In this document: positions 34,986-44,120 of the stretch, one piece after another
Position numbering within the stretch: position 1 is the stretch's first letter
Layout of the letters: each line of letters begins with the position of its first letter
From: Nucisporomicrobium flavum
GTDB lineage: Bacteria > Actinomycetota > Actinomycetes > Mycobacteriales > Micromonosporaceae
NCBI RefSeq assembly: GCF_016464385.1
Contig: NZ_JADMLH010000002.1
Location: 372,001-436,000 of the forward strand
Reading direction: 5' to 3'
Length of the DNA stretch: 64,000 bases
Made by a program: the position numbers and the translations under genes
Notes under the pieces: model-generated
Told to the model about the DNA's origin: nothing
Databases searched by the model: none
What the model saw: the letters and a program-made list of their open reading frames with translations, nothing else

Positions 34986-35738
34986 CTATTGTGGCCAGGG
35001 CACGGTCAGCTCCCCGCGGCGCCAGCGAGCCGGCCCGTCCAGCACCGGCCAGGACGCGCGGAACCGTTCGACGGTCGCGAGCCAGCGCTGCCGCGGCCCG
35101 AACGGTGTGGCGCTCGCCTCCCACGCCGTACCCAGCGAAGCGAGCAGGTCGTGCACGGGGTGCCCCGGCACGTTGTGATGGATGAGCGCCTTGGGCAGCC
35201 GCTCCGCGAACGTCGCCGGATGGTCCAGATCGGACAGCCGGGCGGACAGCGTGAGAGTCTGCGGCACCCCCGCCCCGACCACCGCCCACGTCGCGATCCG
35301 GCCCAGCTCGTCGCAGGTGCCCTCGACCAGCAGCGCGCCGGTGGCGGTCATCGTGCGCCAGGCGTCGGCCACCTCGTCCTCGGCGTACTGGCGCAGCACG
35401 TTGAACGCGCGGACCACCACGGGGCGCAGGCCGGCCAGCTCGAACCCGCCGCGGTGGAACTCGAGCCGGGGCGGGTCCGCGTACGGCTGCGCCGCGGCCA
35501 CCCGTACCGGATCGATCTCGAGCCCGACCACCGCGACGTCGGGCCGGACCGCGGCCGCCAGCCGGGCGCGCAGCTCGATCGCCGTGATCGGCGTCGCGCC
35601 GTAGCCCAGGTCCACGACCAGCGGCCGGTCCGCGGCCGTCAGCAGCCCGCCGCACCGGTACGCGATGAAGTTGTCCACCCGGCGCAGCCGGTTGGGGTTG
35701 GTCGTGCCCCGGGTGATCGCGCCCAGCGGCCTGGTCAT
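34986..35738 (-). CDS. SAM-dependent methyltransferase-like protein
   Basis: The 250-residue product has VVDLGYGATPITAIELRARL, matching the Rossmann SAM motif I (usually D-x-G-x-G), and VVGLEIDPVRVAAAQPYADP for the acidic loop. A later LVEGTCDELGRIATW could hold the active-site region. The substrate is unknown. ATG 35738 lies two bases past the SDR stop, so it is in an operon with that gene, divergent from mshA. The genes next to mshA in other actinobacteria include similar class I methyltransferases. Confidence 0.75.
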   Translation of the reverse strand: MTRPLGAITRGTTNPNRLRRVDNFIAYRCGGLLTAADRPLVVDLGYGATPITAIELRARLAAAVRPDVAVVGLEIDPVRVAAAQPYADPPRLEFHRGGFELAGLRPVVVRAFNVLRQYAEDEVADAWRTMTATGALLVEGTCDELGRIATWAVVGAGVPQTLTLSARLSDLDHPATFAERLPKALIHHNVPGHPVHDLLASLGTAWEASATPFGPRQRWLATVERFRASWPVLDGPARWRRGELTVPWPQ

Positions 35739-35740
35739 GG

Positions 35741-36502
35741 CTACTTCTCGCGGACGACCTTGTGCTGCGCGGCCTGCGCGATCGGGCGCACCACCAGCCG
35801 GTCGACGTTGACGTGCTGCGGACGGGTGGCCGTCCACGCGATGCAGTCGGCGATGTCGTCGGCGACCAGCGGCTCGCGGACGCCCGCGTACACCGCATCG
35901 GCCTTGTCCTGGTCGCCGAGGCGGTTGAGAGCGAACTCATCGGTGCGCACCATGCCCGGGTCGATCTCCACGACCCGGACCGGCTTGCCCGCCAGTTCCA
36001 GGCGCAGCGTGCCGACCAGCGCGTTCTGGGCGTGCTTCGCGGCCGTGTACCCGCCGCCGCCCTCGTAGACCACGAAGGCCGCCGTCGAGCCGACCGTCAC
36101 GACCGTGCCCGCGCCGCTCGCCTCCAGGGCGGGCAGCAGCGCCTTCGTGACCCGCAGGGTGCCGAGCACGTTGACGTCGTACATCCACTGCCAGTTCTCG
36201 ACCGAGCCCTCGGCGACCGGCTCCACCCCGCGGGCGCCGCCGGCGTTGTTGACGAGCAGGGTGACCGGGCCGCCCAGCGCCGTCACCGCCTCCGCGAGCG
36301 CCGTGACCGATTCCGCCGAGGTGACGTCGCAGGCCACGGCGGTCGCCGACGCCTCGCCGACCTCCTTCACGAAGGCCTCGAGCCGGTCCGTACGGCGGGC
36401 CGCGGCGACCACGTGGAAGCCCTCGGCGACCAGGCGGCGGGCCGTCGCCGCCCCGATACCGCTGGACGCACCCGTCACGACGGCGATGTTCTTCTGCACC
36501 AT
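35741..36502 (-). CDS. Short-chain dehydrogenase (classical SDR)
   Basis: The 253-residue SDR has TGASSGIG, VACDVTSAESV, NNAGGARG, and the YTAAKHAQ active-site block with Ser in VTVGSTAA. It belongs to the YdfG/serine-3-dehydrogenase-like NADP SDR group. The first ATG of the conserved start (MVQKNIAVVTGASSGIG) was used; an ATG six codons upstream is possible. It is divergent from mshA. Confidence 0.88.
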   Translation of the reverse strand: MVQKNIAVVTGASSGIGAATARRLVAEGFHVVAAARRTDRLEAFVKEVGEASATAVACDVTSAESVTALAEAVTALGGPVTLLVNNAGGARGVEPVAEGSVENWQWMYDVNVLGTLRVTKALLPALEASGAGTVVTVGSTAAFVVYEGGGGYTAAKHAQNALVGTLRLELAGKPVRVVEIDPGMVRTDEFALNRLGDQDKADAVYAGVREPLVADDIADCIAWTATRPQHVNVDRLVVRPIAQAAQHKVVREK

Positions 36503-36587
36503 GCCTAGATCCTGCCTCATGACCTGAGTCACCCCGGAGCGCCTGGAGTGGGATTCAGGCGGTCCGCACGGGGAAGATGAACGACGG

Positions 36588-36607
36588 CGTAACAGTTCGC
36601 CGTTACG
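36588..36607. promoter_or_regulatory. Inverted repeat upstream of mshA
   Basis: CGTAAC-eight bases-GTTACG, centred 36 bases before the mshA GTG, in the divergent mshA/SDR promoter region. It could be an operator; no regulator can be named. Confidence 0.35.
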
Positions 36608-36633
36608 TTTGACCGCTTTTGAAGGGACACGAC

Positions 36634-37938
36634 GTGGCTGACCCGCGGGCCGCAGGCCACTGGCCGACTCCCCGGCGCATCGCCACCCTCTCCGTGCACA
36701 CCTCACCGCTCGAGCAACCCGGCACCGGCGACGCGGGCGGCATGAACGTCTACATCGTCGAGGTGTCCCGCCGGCTCGCCGAGCGCGGTGTCGAGGTCGA
36801 GATCTTCACCCGGGCCACGTCCAGCGAGCTCCCGCCCGTGGTCGAGATGGCGCCCGGGGTCAGCGTGCGGCACGTCACCGCGGGACCCTTCGAGGGCCTG
36901 TCGAAGGAGGAGCTGCCGTCGCAGCTGTGCGCCTTCACCAACGGCGTGCTGCGTGCGGAGGCCGCGAACCCGCCCGGCCACTACGACCTCATCCACTCGC
37001 ACTACTGGATGTCGGGGCAGGTCGGCTGGCTCGCCCGGGAACGCTGGGGCGTCCCGCACGTGCACACCGCGCACACGCTCGCGAAGGTCAAGAACAGGTT
37101 CATCGCCGACGGTGACCGCCCGGAGCCCAAGGCCCGGGTGATCGGCGAGGAGCAGGTCGTCGCGGAGTCGGACCGGCTCGTCGCGAACACCCGCTTCGAG
37201 GCCCAGGACCTCGTCACCTGCTACGACGCCGACCCGACCCGGCTGTCCGTGGTGCAGCCCGGCGTGGACCTCGGCCGCTTCCGGCCCGGCGGCAGCCAGG
37301 CCGCCGACCGCCGCCGGCTCGGCCTGCCCGAGCGGGGGTACGTGGTCGCGTTCGTCGGCCGCATCCAGCCGCTCAAGGGCCCGGACGTGCTGATCCGCGC
37401 GCTGGCCGCCGGGCCGATGCGCAACGCCGACGTCACCGTGGTGATCTGCGGCGGTCCCAGCGGCAGCGGGCTCGACCGGCCCACCTCGCTCATCGAGCTC
37501 GCCGCGTCGCTCGGCGTCGCGGACAAGGTGCGGTTCCTGCCGCCGCAGACCGGCGAGGCGCTCGCCGCGCTCTACCGGTCGGCGGACCTGGTCGCCGTCC
37601 CCTCGCACAACGAGTCGTTCGGGCTGGTGGCGCTCGAGGCCCAGGCGTGCGGCACGCCGGTGGTCGCGGCCGCGGTCGGCGGGCTGGTCACCGCGGTCAC
37701 CGACGGCGTCAGCGGCGTCCTGGTCGACGGGCACGACCCCGCCGACTGGTCGGCGGTGCTGGCCCGGCTGCTGCACTCGCCGGCCCAGCGGCTGCGGCTG
37801 TCGGTCGGCGCGGTGCGGCACGCATCGAACTTCTCCTGGGACCGTACGGCGGAAGGCCTGCTGCGGGTCTATCGCGAGGCGGTCTCGGAGCACCGTGCGC
37901 TGATCGCCGCGCGTCTGGCAGGCTCGTTCTCGTGGTGA
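36634..37938 (+). CDS. mshA: D-inositol-3-phosphate glycosyltransferase MshA
   Basis: MshA performs the first step of mycothiol synthesis, joining UDP-GlcNAc to 1L-myo-inositol-1-phosphate. The 434-residue GT4 protein has the N-terminal [31 protein letters not shown], the Rossmann block [20 protein letters not shown] and the nucleotide-sugar E-x7-E region [21 protein letters not shown] chose GTG 36634 with AAGGGA upstream. Its stop overlaps the start of the YbjN gene. Confidence 0.96.
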   Translation: MADPRAAGHWPTPRRIATLSVHTSPLEQPGTGDAGGMNVYIVEVSRRLAERGVEVEIFTRATSSELPPVVEMAPGVSVRHVTAGPFEGLSKEELPSQLCAFTNGVLRAEAANPPGHYDLIHSHYWMSGQVGWLARERWGVPHVHTAHTLAKVKNRFIADGDRPEPKARVIGEEQVVAESDRLVANTRFEAQDLVTCYDADPTRLSVVQPGVDLGRFRPGGSQAADRRRLGLPERGYVVAFVGRIQPLKGPDVLIRALAAGPMRNADVTVVICGGPSGSGLDRPTSLIELAASLGVADKVRFLPPQTGEALAALYRSADLVAVPSHNESFGLVALEAQACGTPVVAAAVGGLVTAVTDGVSGVLVDGHDPADWSAVLARLLHSPAQRLRLSVGAVRHASNFSWDRTAEGLLRVYREAVSEHRALIAARLAGSFSW

Positions 37939-38432
37939 ACGACGTCGGAGCCCTCATCGAACGCGTCTGCGCGGAGCGCGAGCTGCCCTGCGAGCCGACC
38001 GGCGACTCGTCCTGGGTCGTCACGATCCCCGGCACGCACAAGCTGAAGACCGCGTGCAATCTGATCGTCGGCGAGCACGCGCTGCGCGTCGAGGCGTTCG
38101 TCATGCGCCACCCCGACGAGAACCACGAGCAGCTGTGGGCCTGGCTGCTGCGCCGCAACGCCCGCATGTACGGCGTCGCCTTCTCCATCGACGCGGCCGG
38201 GGACGTCTACCTGACCGGGCGGGTGTCGCTGAAGGGCCTTGACGAGGACGAGCTCGACCGGCTGTTCGGAGCGGTGCTGACGTACGCGGACGAGTCGTTC
38301 GACTCGATGCTGGAGATCGGCTTCGGCACGGCCATCCGGCGCGAGTGGGAGTGGCGGGCCAAGCGCGGCGAGTCCCTGGCCAACCTGCAGGCGTTCGCCC
38401 ACTTCGCGGACCCGGACGCCGACCGGGCCTGA
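37935..38432 (+). CDS. YbjN-domain protein
   Basis: The 165-residue protein carries the YbjN fold ([60 protein letters not shown]). YbjN proteins are related to type III secretion chaperones; in actinobacteria one lies directly after mshA (Rv0487 in M. tuberculosis), but its role is unknown. The GTG start overlaps the mshA TGA. Confidence 0.87.
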   Translation: MNDVGALIERVCAERELPCEPTGDSSWVVTIPGTHKLKTACNLIVGEHALRVEAFVMRHPDENHEQLWAWLLRRNARMYGVAFSIDAAGDVYLTGRVSLKGLDEDELDRLFGAVLTYADESFDSMLEIGFGTAIRREWEWRAKRGESLANLQAFAHFADPDADRA

Positions 38433-38433
38433 C

Positions 38434-39348
38434 ATGCCGCCGGACGCCGACCTGGTACGCGAGGCCCAGCTCGGCGACGTCTCGGCGCTGGGGCTGCTGC
38501 TCGCCCGCCACCGGGCCGGCATGTACGGCGTCGCGCTGAGCCTGCTGGGTGCCGGCCCCGACGCCGAGGACGCCGTGCAGGAGGCGTCCCTGGTGGCCGT
38601 ACGCCGCATCGGCGACCTGCGCGATCCGGCGGCGGCCGGCCCGTGGCTGCGGGCGGTGGTGCGCAACGCCAGCCGGGCGCAGCTGCGCCGGGAAGCGGCC
38701 AGGCCGGTGCGCGACGACGTCCTGCAGGGCCTGCTGCCGGTGGAGCCGGACCTGGCCGAGGTGCTGGAACGGCAGGCGCTGCGCGACTGGGTGTGGCACG
38801 CCCTGGACGGGCTGACGCCCCCACTGCGGCTGGTCACGGTGCTGCGGCACTTCACCGGTCTGACCCGGTACGAGGCCATCGCGGAGGTCTGCGCGATCCC
38901 GGTCGGCACAGTGCGCAGCCGGTTGAGTCAGGCCCGGGCGAAGCTGGCCGAGGCACTGCTGGCCACCGCGGACGCCGCCCACGCGGACACGCGGCTCCGG
39001 ACGGCGGCGCGCCGCAGCGAGGCCGAGGAGGTGTTCCGGGCGGCGGAGGCGGGGTCCTTCGGTGAGGCGCTGGCGGCCCTGTACGCCCCGGCCGTCGAGA
39101 GCTTCTGGCCCGGCGGGGCGCGGCACCGCGGCCGTCGCCACCTCGTGGACGTCATGGAGAGCGATCTGGCGGTGGGCGTACGGCAGCGGCTGACCGGGGT
39201 TGTCGCGGGCCCGGACGTGCTGGTCTGGGAGTGCGACCTGGTGAACCCGCCGGAGGACCCGGAGCACTGCCCGCCCGGCGTCGTGTGGGTCCAGTCGCTG
39301 GCCCGGGGCCGGGTGCACGAACTGCGGCTCTACCACCACCCGCGCTGA
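38434..39348 (+). CDS. ECF-type RNA polymerase sigma factor with NTF2-like tail
   Basis: A 304-residue sigma factor. Region 2 is seen in DLVREAQLGDVSALGLLLARHRAGMYGVAL ... DAEDAVQEASLVAVRR and region 4 in LTRYEAIAEVCAIPVGTVRSRLSQARAKLAEAL (key parts). The C-terminal ~115 residues have an NTF2/SnoaL-like pattern with FWPGGARHRGRRHLVDVM. ECF sigmas with such tails (for example the ECF41 type) are controlled by their own tail instead of a separate anti-sigma. It starts one base after the YbjN stop. Confidence 0.85.
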   Translation: MPPDADLVREAQLGDVSALGLLLARHRAGMYGVALSLLGAGPDAEDAVQEASLVAVRRIGDLRDPAAAGPWLRAVVRNASRAQLRREAARPVRDDVLQGLLPVEPDLAEVLERQALRDWVWHALDGLTPPLRLVTVLRHFTGLTRYEAIAEVCAIPVGTVRSRLSQARAKLAEALLATADAAHADTRLRTAARRSEAEEVFRAAEAGSFGEALAALYAPAVESFWPGGARHRGRRHLVDVMESDLAVGVRQRLTGVVAGPDVLVWECDLVNPPEDPEHCPPGVVWVQSLARGRVHELRLYHHPR

Positions 39349-39400
39349 AAAACCTGCCGCGGAGATCGAACTCCCGGGAGCCGGCCCGCATCTTGCCGGT

Positions 39401-40231
39401 ATGCAGACGACGATCACCGATCACCTGACCGTGCTGGCCGAGCGGGTCGAAGCGGAGTTCATGGACGCGTACGTGTCCGGTGCCCCGGCCTCTGCCCGAT
39501 TCCGGCTGGCCATCCGTACGGCCCGCATCGGCGGCGGGGTCGTGCTGTCCATGCGCGACGACCCGACCGGCTACTGGAGCAAGGCGCTGGGATTCGGCAT
39601 CACCGAGCCGGTCACCGCGGACCTCGTCGACGAGATTCTGGGTTTCTACCGGGCGCACGACGATCCCGAGGCGGTCCTGCAGATCGCGCCGGCCGCGTTG
39701 CCGCCCGACTGGGCGGAGATCTGTGCCGCCAGGGGCATCGAGGAGGGCCACCGGCTGGTGAAGCTCGCCGCCCCGGTCGAGGTCGTCGGCCCGGCGACGA
39801 CCGGGCTGCGCATCGGCGAGGTGGGTCCCGCGGACGCGCCGGCCTGGGCCTCGGTCGTCCTCCGAGGTTTCGGCATGCCGCTCGACGGGCTGATCGACAT
39901 GGTCACCGCCGCCGCGGGTCACGGCGGATTCCGGCCGTACGCGGCCTGGGACGGGGACGCGCTCGTGGCCGCGGCGAACGTCTTCGTCATGGGGGAGGTG
40001 GCCTCGCTGAACACCACCGCGACATTGCCCGTGCACCGGCGCCGGGGCGCGCAACAGGCGCTCATCGCGGCCGGCGCCGAGGCAGCCCGGCGAGCGGGTT
40101 GCCGGTGGCTCGTCGCGGAGGTCGCCCAGCCCGCCGAGGGAACGGTCAACCCGTCCCTGACGAACATGCTCCGCGCGGGCCTCCGCGAGCTGTACGTCCG
40201 CCCGAACTGGGTCTGGCGCGATCGGGGCTGA
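39401..40231 (+). CDS. GNAT-family N-acetyltransferase
   Basis: A 276-residue two-part protein whose C-terminal half has the GNAT CoA-binding pattern LPVHRRRGAQQALIAAGAEAARRAG after a beta strand MGEVASLNTTATLPV. The N-terminal half (MDAYVSGAPASARFRLAIRT, RMRDDPTGYWSKALGFGI) resembles the degenerate first GNAT module seen in double-GNAT proteins. Substrate unknown. A similar-size GNAT gene lies at 46543. Confidence 0.8.
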   Translation: MQTTITDHLTVLAERVEAEFMDAYVSGAPASARFRLAIRTARIGGGVVLSMRDDPTGYWSKALGFGITEPVTADLVDEILGFYRAHDDPEAVLQIAPAALPPDWAEICAARGIEEGHRLVKLAAPVEVVGPATTGLRIGEVGPADAPAWASVVLRGFGMPLDGLIDMVTAAAGHGGFRPYAAWDGDALVAAANVFVMGEVASLNTTATLPVHRRRGAQQALIAAGAEAARRAGCRWLVAEVAQPAEGTVNPSLTNMLRAGLRELYVRPNWVWRDRG

Positions 40232-40288
40232 CGGCACGGTTAACCTGGCTGATGCATTAGTTAAGAGCATTGCCAGTTGGAGGGCCGG

Positions 40289-41515
40289 GTGCCGAAGGCG
40301 CGTACGTGGTGGTCGGACGCGGTCGGCGGGCTGCCGGCCACCTACTGGTACCTGTGGACGGGCCTGTTGATCAACCGGGTCGGCGGCTTCGCCGTGCTGT
40401 TCCTGTCGCTCTACCTGACGGCGCAGCGCGGCGCGAGCACCGCCCTGGCCGGCCTCATCGTCGGCGCGTACGGCATCGGCGGCGTCGCCGGCACCCTGCT
40501 CGGCGGCGTCCTCACCGACCGCTGGGGCCGCCGGTCCACGCTGCTCGCCTCGCACATTGCCACCGCGATCCTGCTCGTGGCCCTGGCTTTGAGCACCGCG
40601 CTGCCCGTCATCGCCGCGTTCTCACTGCTGCTGGGTCTCGCCCAGGCCATGCCGGGCCCCGCCTTCGTCGCCGCGATCATCGACGTGGTGCCGGCGGAGC
40701 ACCGCTCCCGCGCCTTCAACCTGCAATTCTGGGCGTTCAACCTGGGCATGGCCGGTGCGTCGCTGCTCGCCGGGGTGCTGGCGGAGTGGAGCTACCTCGG
40801 CCTGTTCCTCATCGACGCGGCGTCGACGGCGCTGACCTGCGTACTGATCTTCTGGAAGGTCCCGGAGACCCGCCGGCGCACGACGCTGCCGGATGCGGAC
40901 GCCGGCGGGATGCGGACGGCCCTGACCGACCGGATCTTCCTGGCGTTCGTGGGGCTGACCCTGCTGCAGGCGCTGCTCTACAGCCAGACGAACACCATCG
41001 TGCCCCTGGCCATGCGGGACGACGGTCTGAGCCCGTCCAGCTACGGCCTGCTCACGGCGCTGAGCGGGACGCTCATCGTGACCGGCCAGCTCTTCGTGCC
41101 CAAGCTCATCGACCGGCACCGCAAGGCCCGCGTCCTGGCCGTGTCGCTGGCCGTGATGGCCGTGGGCTTCGCGGTGCTGGCGGCGGCGGACAGCCTCACC
41201 GTCTACCTGCTCGCCGCGGCGGTCTGGACGATCGGCTCGATGCTGGCGGCCCCGCCGAACGCCGAGATCAACTCGGAGCTGGCGCCGCCGGAGCTGCGCG
41301 GCCGGTACCAGGCGGTGTTCTTCCTGACGTTCCCGGCGGCGTCGTTCCTGGCGCCGGCGCTGGGCGGGGCGAGCCTGCAGGCTTTCGGGCCGGCGCACTG
41401 GCTGATCGTCGCGGGGGTCGGCGCGGCGGGGGCGGTGCTGCACCTGGTTGCCGGGCCCGCGCGGGAGCGCCGGGTGGCGGCGACGGCCGCCCGCACCCGC
41501 CAGACCACGGCGTGA
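40289..41515 (+). CDS. MFS transporter (drug-efflux type)
   Basis: A 408-residue MFS protein with 12 predicted helices. The N-terminus YWYLWTGLLINRVGGFAVLFLSLYLT, motif [16 protein letters not shown] after helix two and FVPKLIDRHRKARVL in the middle match the transporter at 47421-48725 (shared WTGx[25 protein letters not shown]), so the two are paralogues. Start GTG 40289 follows GGAGGG. The substrate is unknown. GGTTAACC and a GCATTAG/AGAGCATT region upstream could be a regulator site. Confidence 0.88.
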   Translation: MPKARTWWSDAVGGLPATYWYLWTGLLINRVGGFAVLFLSLYLTAQRGASTALAGLIVGAYGIGGVAGTLLGGVLTDRWGRRSTLLASHIATAILLVALALSTALPVIAAFSLLLGLAQAMPGPAFVAAIIDVVPAEHRSRAFNLQFWAFNLGMAGASLLAGVLAEWSYLGLFLIDAASTALTCVLIFWKVPETRRRTTLPDADAGGMRTALTDRIFLAFVGLTLLQALLYSQTNTIVPLAMRDDGLSPSSYGLLTALSGTLIVTGQLFVPKLIDRHRKARVLAVSLAVMAVGFAVLAAADSLTVYLLAAAVWTIGSMLAAPPNAEINSELAPPELRGRYQAVFFLTFPAASFLAPALGGASLQAFGPAHWLIVAGVGAAGAVLHLVAGPARERRVAATAARTRQTTA

Positions 41516-41676
41516 CCGGCCGCCCCGGGCCGGTTTCGGCGGGCCACCCGAATGGCCCCGGGGCGACGCCCGCGACGACCGAAGCGTGCCCGAAAGCGCG
41601 CTGTCGTTGCCCGTTCTGTGCCCGGATGCCCGCTTCACCTGCCGCAGCGGGCCCCAGCGGGTCTGAGACGCACAAA

Positions 41677-41698
41677 AGCCCGGCACTCAGGCCGGGCT
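41677..41698 (-). terminator. Terminator-like hairpin reading on the minus strand
   Basis: AGCCCGGC / GCCGGGCT stem followed by TTTT on the minus strand only. It implies a minus-strand transcript from the region 41700-41950. Confidence 0.65.
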
Positions 41699-41703
41699 CG
41701 TGA

Positions 41704-41904
41704 TCACGATTGGCGCCGGCGGCGGCGGGCGACACCCATCCCCATAGGCGTCGCCCGCACATACCGCCGGTCTCGGGTCGCGCCGTCCCCCAACGGCTGA
41801 TGCCACCCGTCCCCGAACGCCGATCCGCGGCGGTCCCGAAGGACCAACCCGTTCCCCGAACTAACGGCTCGGCGTCCATCGACCACGCTAGTTGGGCCCG
41901 TCAA
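41704..41904 (-). CDS. Possible small basic protein, unknown
   Basis: A 66-codon open frame begins with TTG after GTGAGG and ends six bases before a minus-oriented terminator. The C-terminus is MGMGVARRRRRQS, so the product would be very basic. Third-position GC is clearly lower than in neighbouring genes. I do not recognise it; it could equally be a noncoding RNA with a fortuitous frame. Confidence 0.3.
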   Translation of the reverse strand: MTGPTSVVDGRRAVSSGNGLVLRDRRGSAFGDGWHQPLGDGATRDRRYVRATPMGMGVARRRRRQS

Positions 41905-41958
41905 GCCTCACAAGCCACTTGGCTGTCTGCCATCTGTCGGGACCGTCACACCGGGCAA

Positions 41959-41983
41959 CTCAAACCTCACGGACGATGCCGAA
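41959..41983 (+). promoter_or_regulatory. FliA-type promoter of the PAS-array chemoreceptor
   Basis: CTCA, 15 bases, GCCGAA on the plus strand, about 110 bases before the GTG start. It is the only match to the motility promoter pattern found outside the flagellar cluster and puts the receptor and triple-CheW genes in the same regulon. Confidence 0.65.
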
Positions 41984-42092
41984 CTCGCCCTTAAGGCCAA
42001 TTGCCCGGGGAACGTGCGGACCGGCTCAGCCCCTCCGGGCATCGGCCGAACGGGTAGGTGACGTCCCGGAAACGATCTCCAGGAGCAGCCCC

Positions 42093-44120
42093 GTGGTCCA
42101 CCCCTCCGCCCCGCTCGCCTCGGACCCCGCGCTGCAGCAGGCATCCCTCGCCCTGCTGCTGCACGAGCGCCTGATCGCCACCGTCAACGCGCGCTCCGGC
42201 GCGGTCGTGGCCGCCAATGACCGGTTCTGCGATCTGGTCGGCCGGGACGGGAGCGAGGTGGTGGGGCAGCGGCTCAGCGAGCTCTGGAACACCTCGGCGA
42301 GCGCGGTCGACCGGATGCTCGACGCCGCGCGTGGCGGCGAGTACCTGGAGCAGGTCATCGAGGTCGTGGACCACGCCGACCGGCACAAGTGGCTGCGGCT
42401 CAACTGCGGGCCGGTGCAGCCGGAGCCGGGCGCGCGGCAGACCGACGGCCAGATGGTGTTCGTCACGGCGTACGACATCACCGAGGACCGGCGGTATGTC
42501 ACCGAGCTCAAGGGCAAGTACGCCGCGATCGACAGGTCCCAGGCGGTCATCGAGTTCGACCTCGACGGCACGATCCTGTCCGCCAACGAGAACTTCCTGG
42601 AGCTGGTCGGATACTCGCTCAGCGACCTGGTCGGCCAGCACCACCGCATGCTGTGCGAGGACCGGTACGCCGACAGCCCCGAGTACGAGCAGTTCTGGGA
42701 GCGGCTGCGCACCGGCGAGCCCGAGTCCGGCGAGTACAAGCGGGTCGGGCGGGGTGGGCGGGAGGTGTACATCCGGGCCACGTACAACCCGATCCTGAAC
42801 CTGGACGGGCGGCCGTACAAGATCGTGAAGTACGCCCTGGACGTGACCGGCACCAAGCTGCGCAACGCCGAGTACGAGGGCAAGGTCACCGCGATCGACC
42901 GCTCGCAGGCGGTCGTGGAGTTCGACCTGTCCGGCCTGATCCTCGACGCCAACCAGAACTTCCTGAACACGATGGGCTACACCCTCGACGAGATCCGGGG
43001 CCAGCACCACCGCATGTTCGTCGAGGAGCAGGAGGCGCGCGGCGCCCAGTACCGCAACTTCTGGCAGGCGCTCTCCCGCGGCGAGTACGAGTCCGGTGAG
43101 TACAAGCGGCTGGCCAAGGGCGGCCGGGAGGTGTGGCTGCAGGCCACGTACAACCCGATCTTCGACCTGGACGGGCGGCCGTTCAAGGTCGTCAAGTACG
43201 CGACCGACGTGACCGAGGCCAAGCTGCACAGCGCCGAGTACGTCGGCAAGGTCACCGCGATCGGCCGCTCCCAGGCGGTCGTCGAGTTCGACCTCGAGGG
43301 GCACGTGCTCGACGCGAACGAGAACTTCCTGGCCGTGGTCGGCTACAAGCTCGATGAGGTACGCGGCCGGCACCACCGCCTGTTCATGGAGTCCGAGGCG
43401 GCCCGCAGCCCCGAGTACAAGCGCTTCTGGGAGCGGCTGGCCCGCGGCGAGTACGAGTCCGGCGAGTACAAGCGGATCGGCAAGGACGGCAAGGAGGTGT
43501 GGCTGCTGGCGTCGTACAACCCGATCTTCGACCTGGACGGCCGGCCGTTGAAGATCGTGAAGTACGCGACCGACGTGACCGAGGGCAAGCTGCGTAACGC
43601 CGAGTACGAGGGGAAGGTCGAGGCGATCGGCCGCGCCCAGGCCGTCGTCGAGTTCGACCTGCAGGGCCGGATCCTCAACGCCAACCGCAACTTCCTCGAC
43701 GTGGTCGGCTACTCCCTCGAGGAGGTACGCGGGCAGCACCACCGGATGTTCGTCGGTAAGGAGGACGCGGCCGGCGCCGATTACCTGGCGTTCTGGGACC
43801 GGCTGGGGCGTGGCGAGTTCGACTCCGGCGTCTACAAGCGCGTCGCCAAGGGCGGCCGGGAGGTGTGGCTGCGCGCCACGTACAACCCCATCCTCGACCT
43901 GGACGGGCGGCCGTACAAGGTCGTCAAGTACGCCACCGACATCACCGAGGCCAAGCTGCACAACGCCGAGTACGAGGGCAAGGACCAGGCCATCAACCGC
44001 GCCCAGGCGGTCATCGAGTTCGACCTCGAGGGCATCATCATGCTGGCCAACGAGAACTTCCAGCGCACGCTCGGCTACTCGGCGCGGGAGCTGGTCGGCC
44101 AGCACCACAGCATGCTCTGA
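42093..44120 (+). CDS. Multi-PAS part of a soluble chemoreceptor, ended by in-frame TGA
   Basis: 675 codons from a GTG with AGGAG seven bases upstream to a TGA at 44118-44120. It holds one divergent PAS domain (about residues 25-145) and five near-identical PAS modules of 122 residues. Each module has QAVxEFDLxG, ANxNFLxxxGY, GQHHRMF/L, SGEYKR, GGREVWL and ATYNPIxDLDGRPxKxVKYATDVTxAKLxxAEYxGK. There is no membrane segment or signalling domain in this part. The TGA falls in GQHHSML-stop-TPEYV; the first module has Cys (TGC) at the same place. The frame continues intact to 44933, so this is the front half of a PAS-MCP receptor, truncated unless TGA is read through. Confidence 0.85.
   Translation: MVHPSAPLASDPALQQASLALLLHERLIATVNARSGAVVAANDRFCDLVGRDGSEVVGQRLSELWNTSASAVDRMLDAARGGEYLEQVIEVVDHADRHKWLRLNCGPVQPEPGARQTDGQMVFVTAYDITEDRRYVTELKGKYAAIDRSQAVIEFDLDGTILSANENFLELVGYSLSDLVGQHHRMLCEDRYADSPEYEQFWERLRTGEPESGEYKRVGRGGREVYIRATYNPILNLDGRPYKIVKYALDVTGTKLRNAEYEGKVTAIDRSQAVVEFDLSGLILDANQNFLNTMGYTLDEIRGQHHRMFVEEQEARGAQYRNFWQALSRGEYESGEYKRLAKGGREVWLQATYNPIFDLDGRPFKVVKYATDVTEAKLHSAEYVGKVTAIGRSQAVVEFDLEGHVLDANENFLAVVGYKLDEVRGRHHRLFMESEAARSPEYKRFWERLARGEYESGEYKRIGKDGKEVWLLASYNPIFDLDGRPLKIVKYATDVTEGKLRNAEYEGKVEAIGRAQAVVEFDLQGRILNANRNFLDVVGYSLEEVRGQHHRMFVGKEDAAGADYLAFWDRLGRGEFDSGVYKRVAKGGREVWLRATYNPILDLDGRPYKVVKYATDITEAKLHNAEYEGKDQAINRAQAVIEFDLEGIIMLANENFQRTLGYSARELVGQHHSML

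Larger units (their letters stand above)
41516..42092. other. Intergenic region between MFS and chemoreceptor genes
   Basis: This 577-base gap holds a minus-oriented terminator, a possible 66-codon minus-strand gene, and the chemoreceptor promoter, described separately. Nothing else was recognised. Confidence 0.7.

Noticed and set aside
44118..44120. Selenocysteine at the in-frame TGA
   Set aside because: No SECIS-like hairpin directly downstream and no sel genes in the window; PAS modules are not known selenoproteins. Nonsense change, restart or ordinary read-through are simpler.
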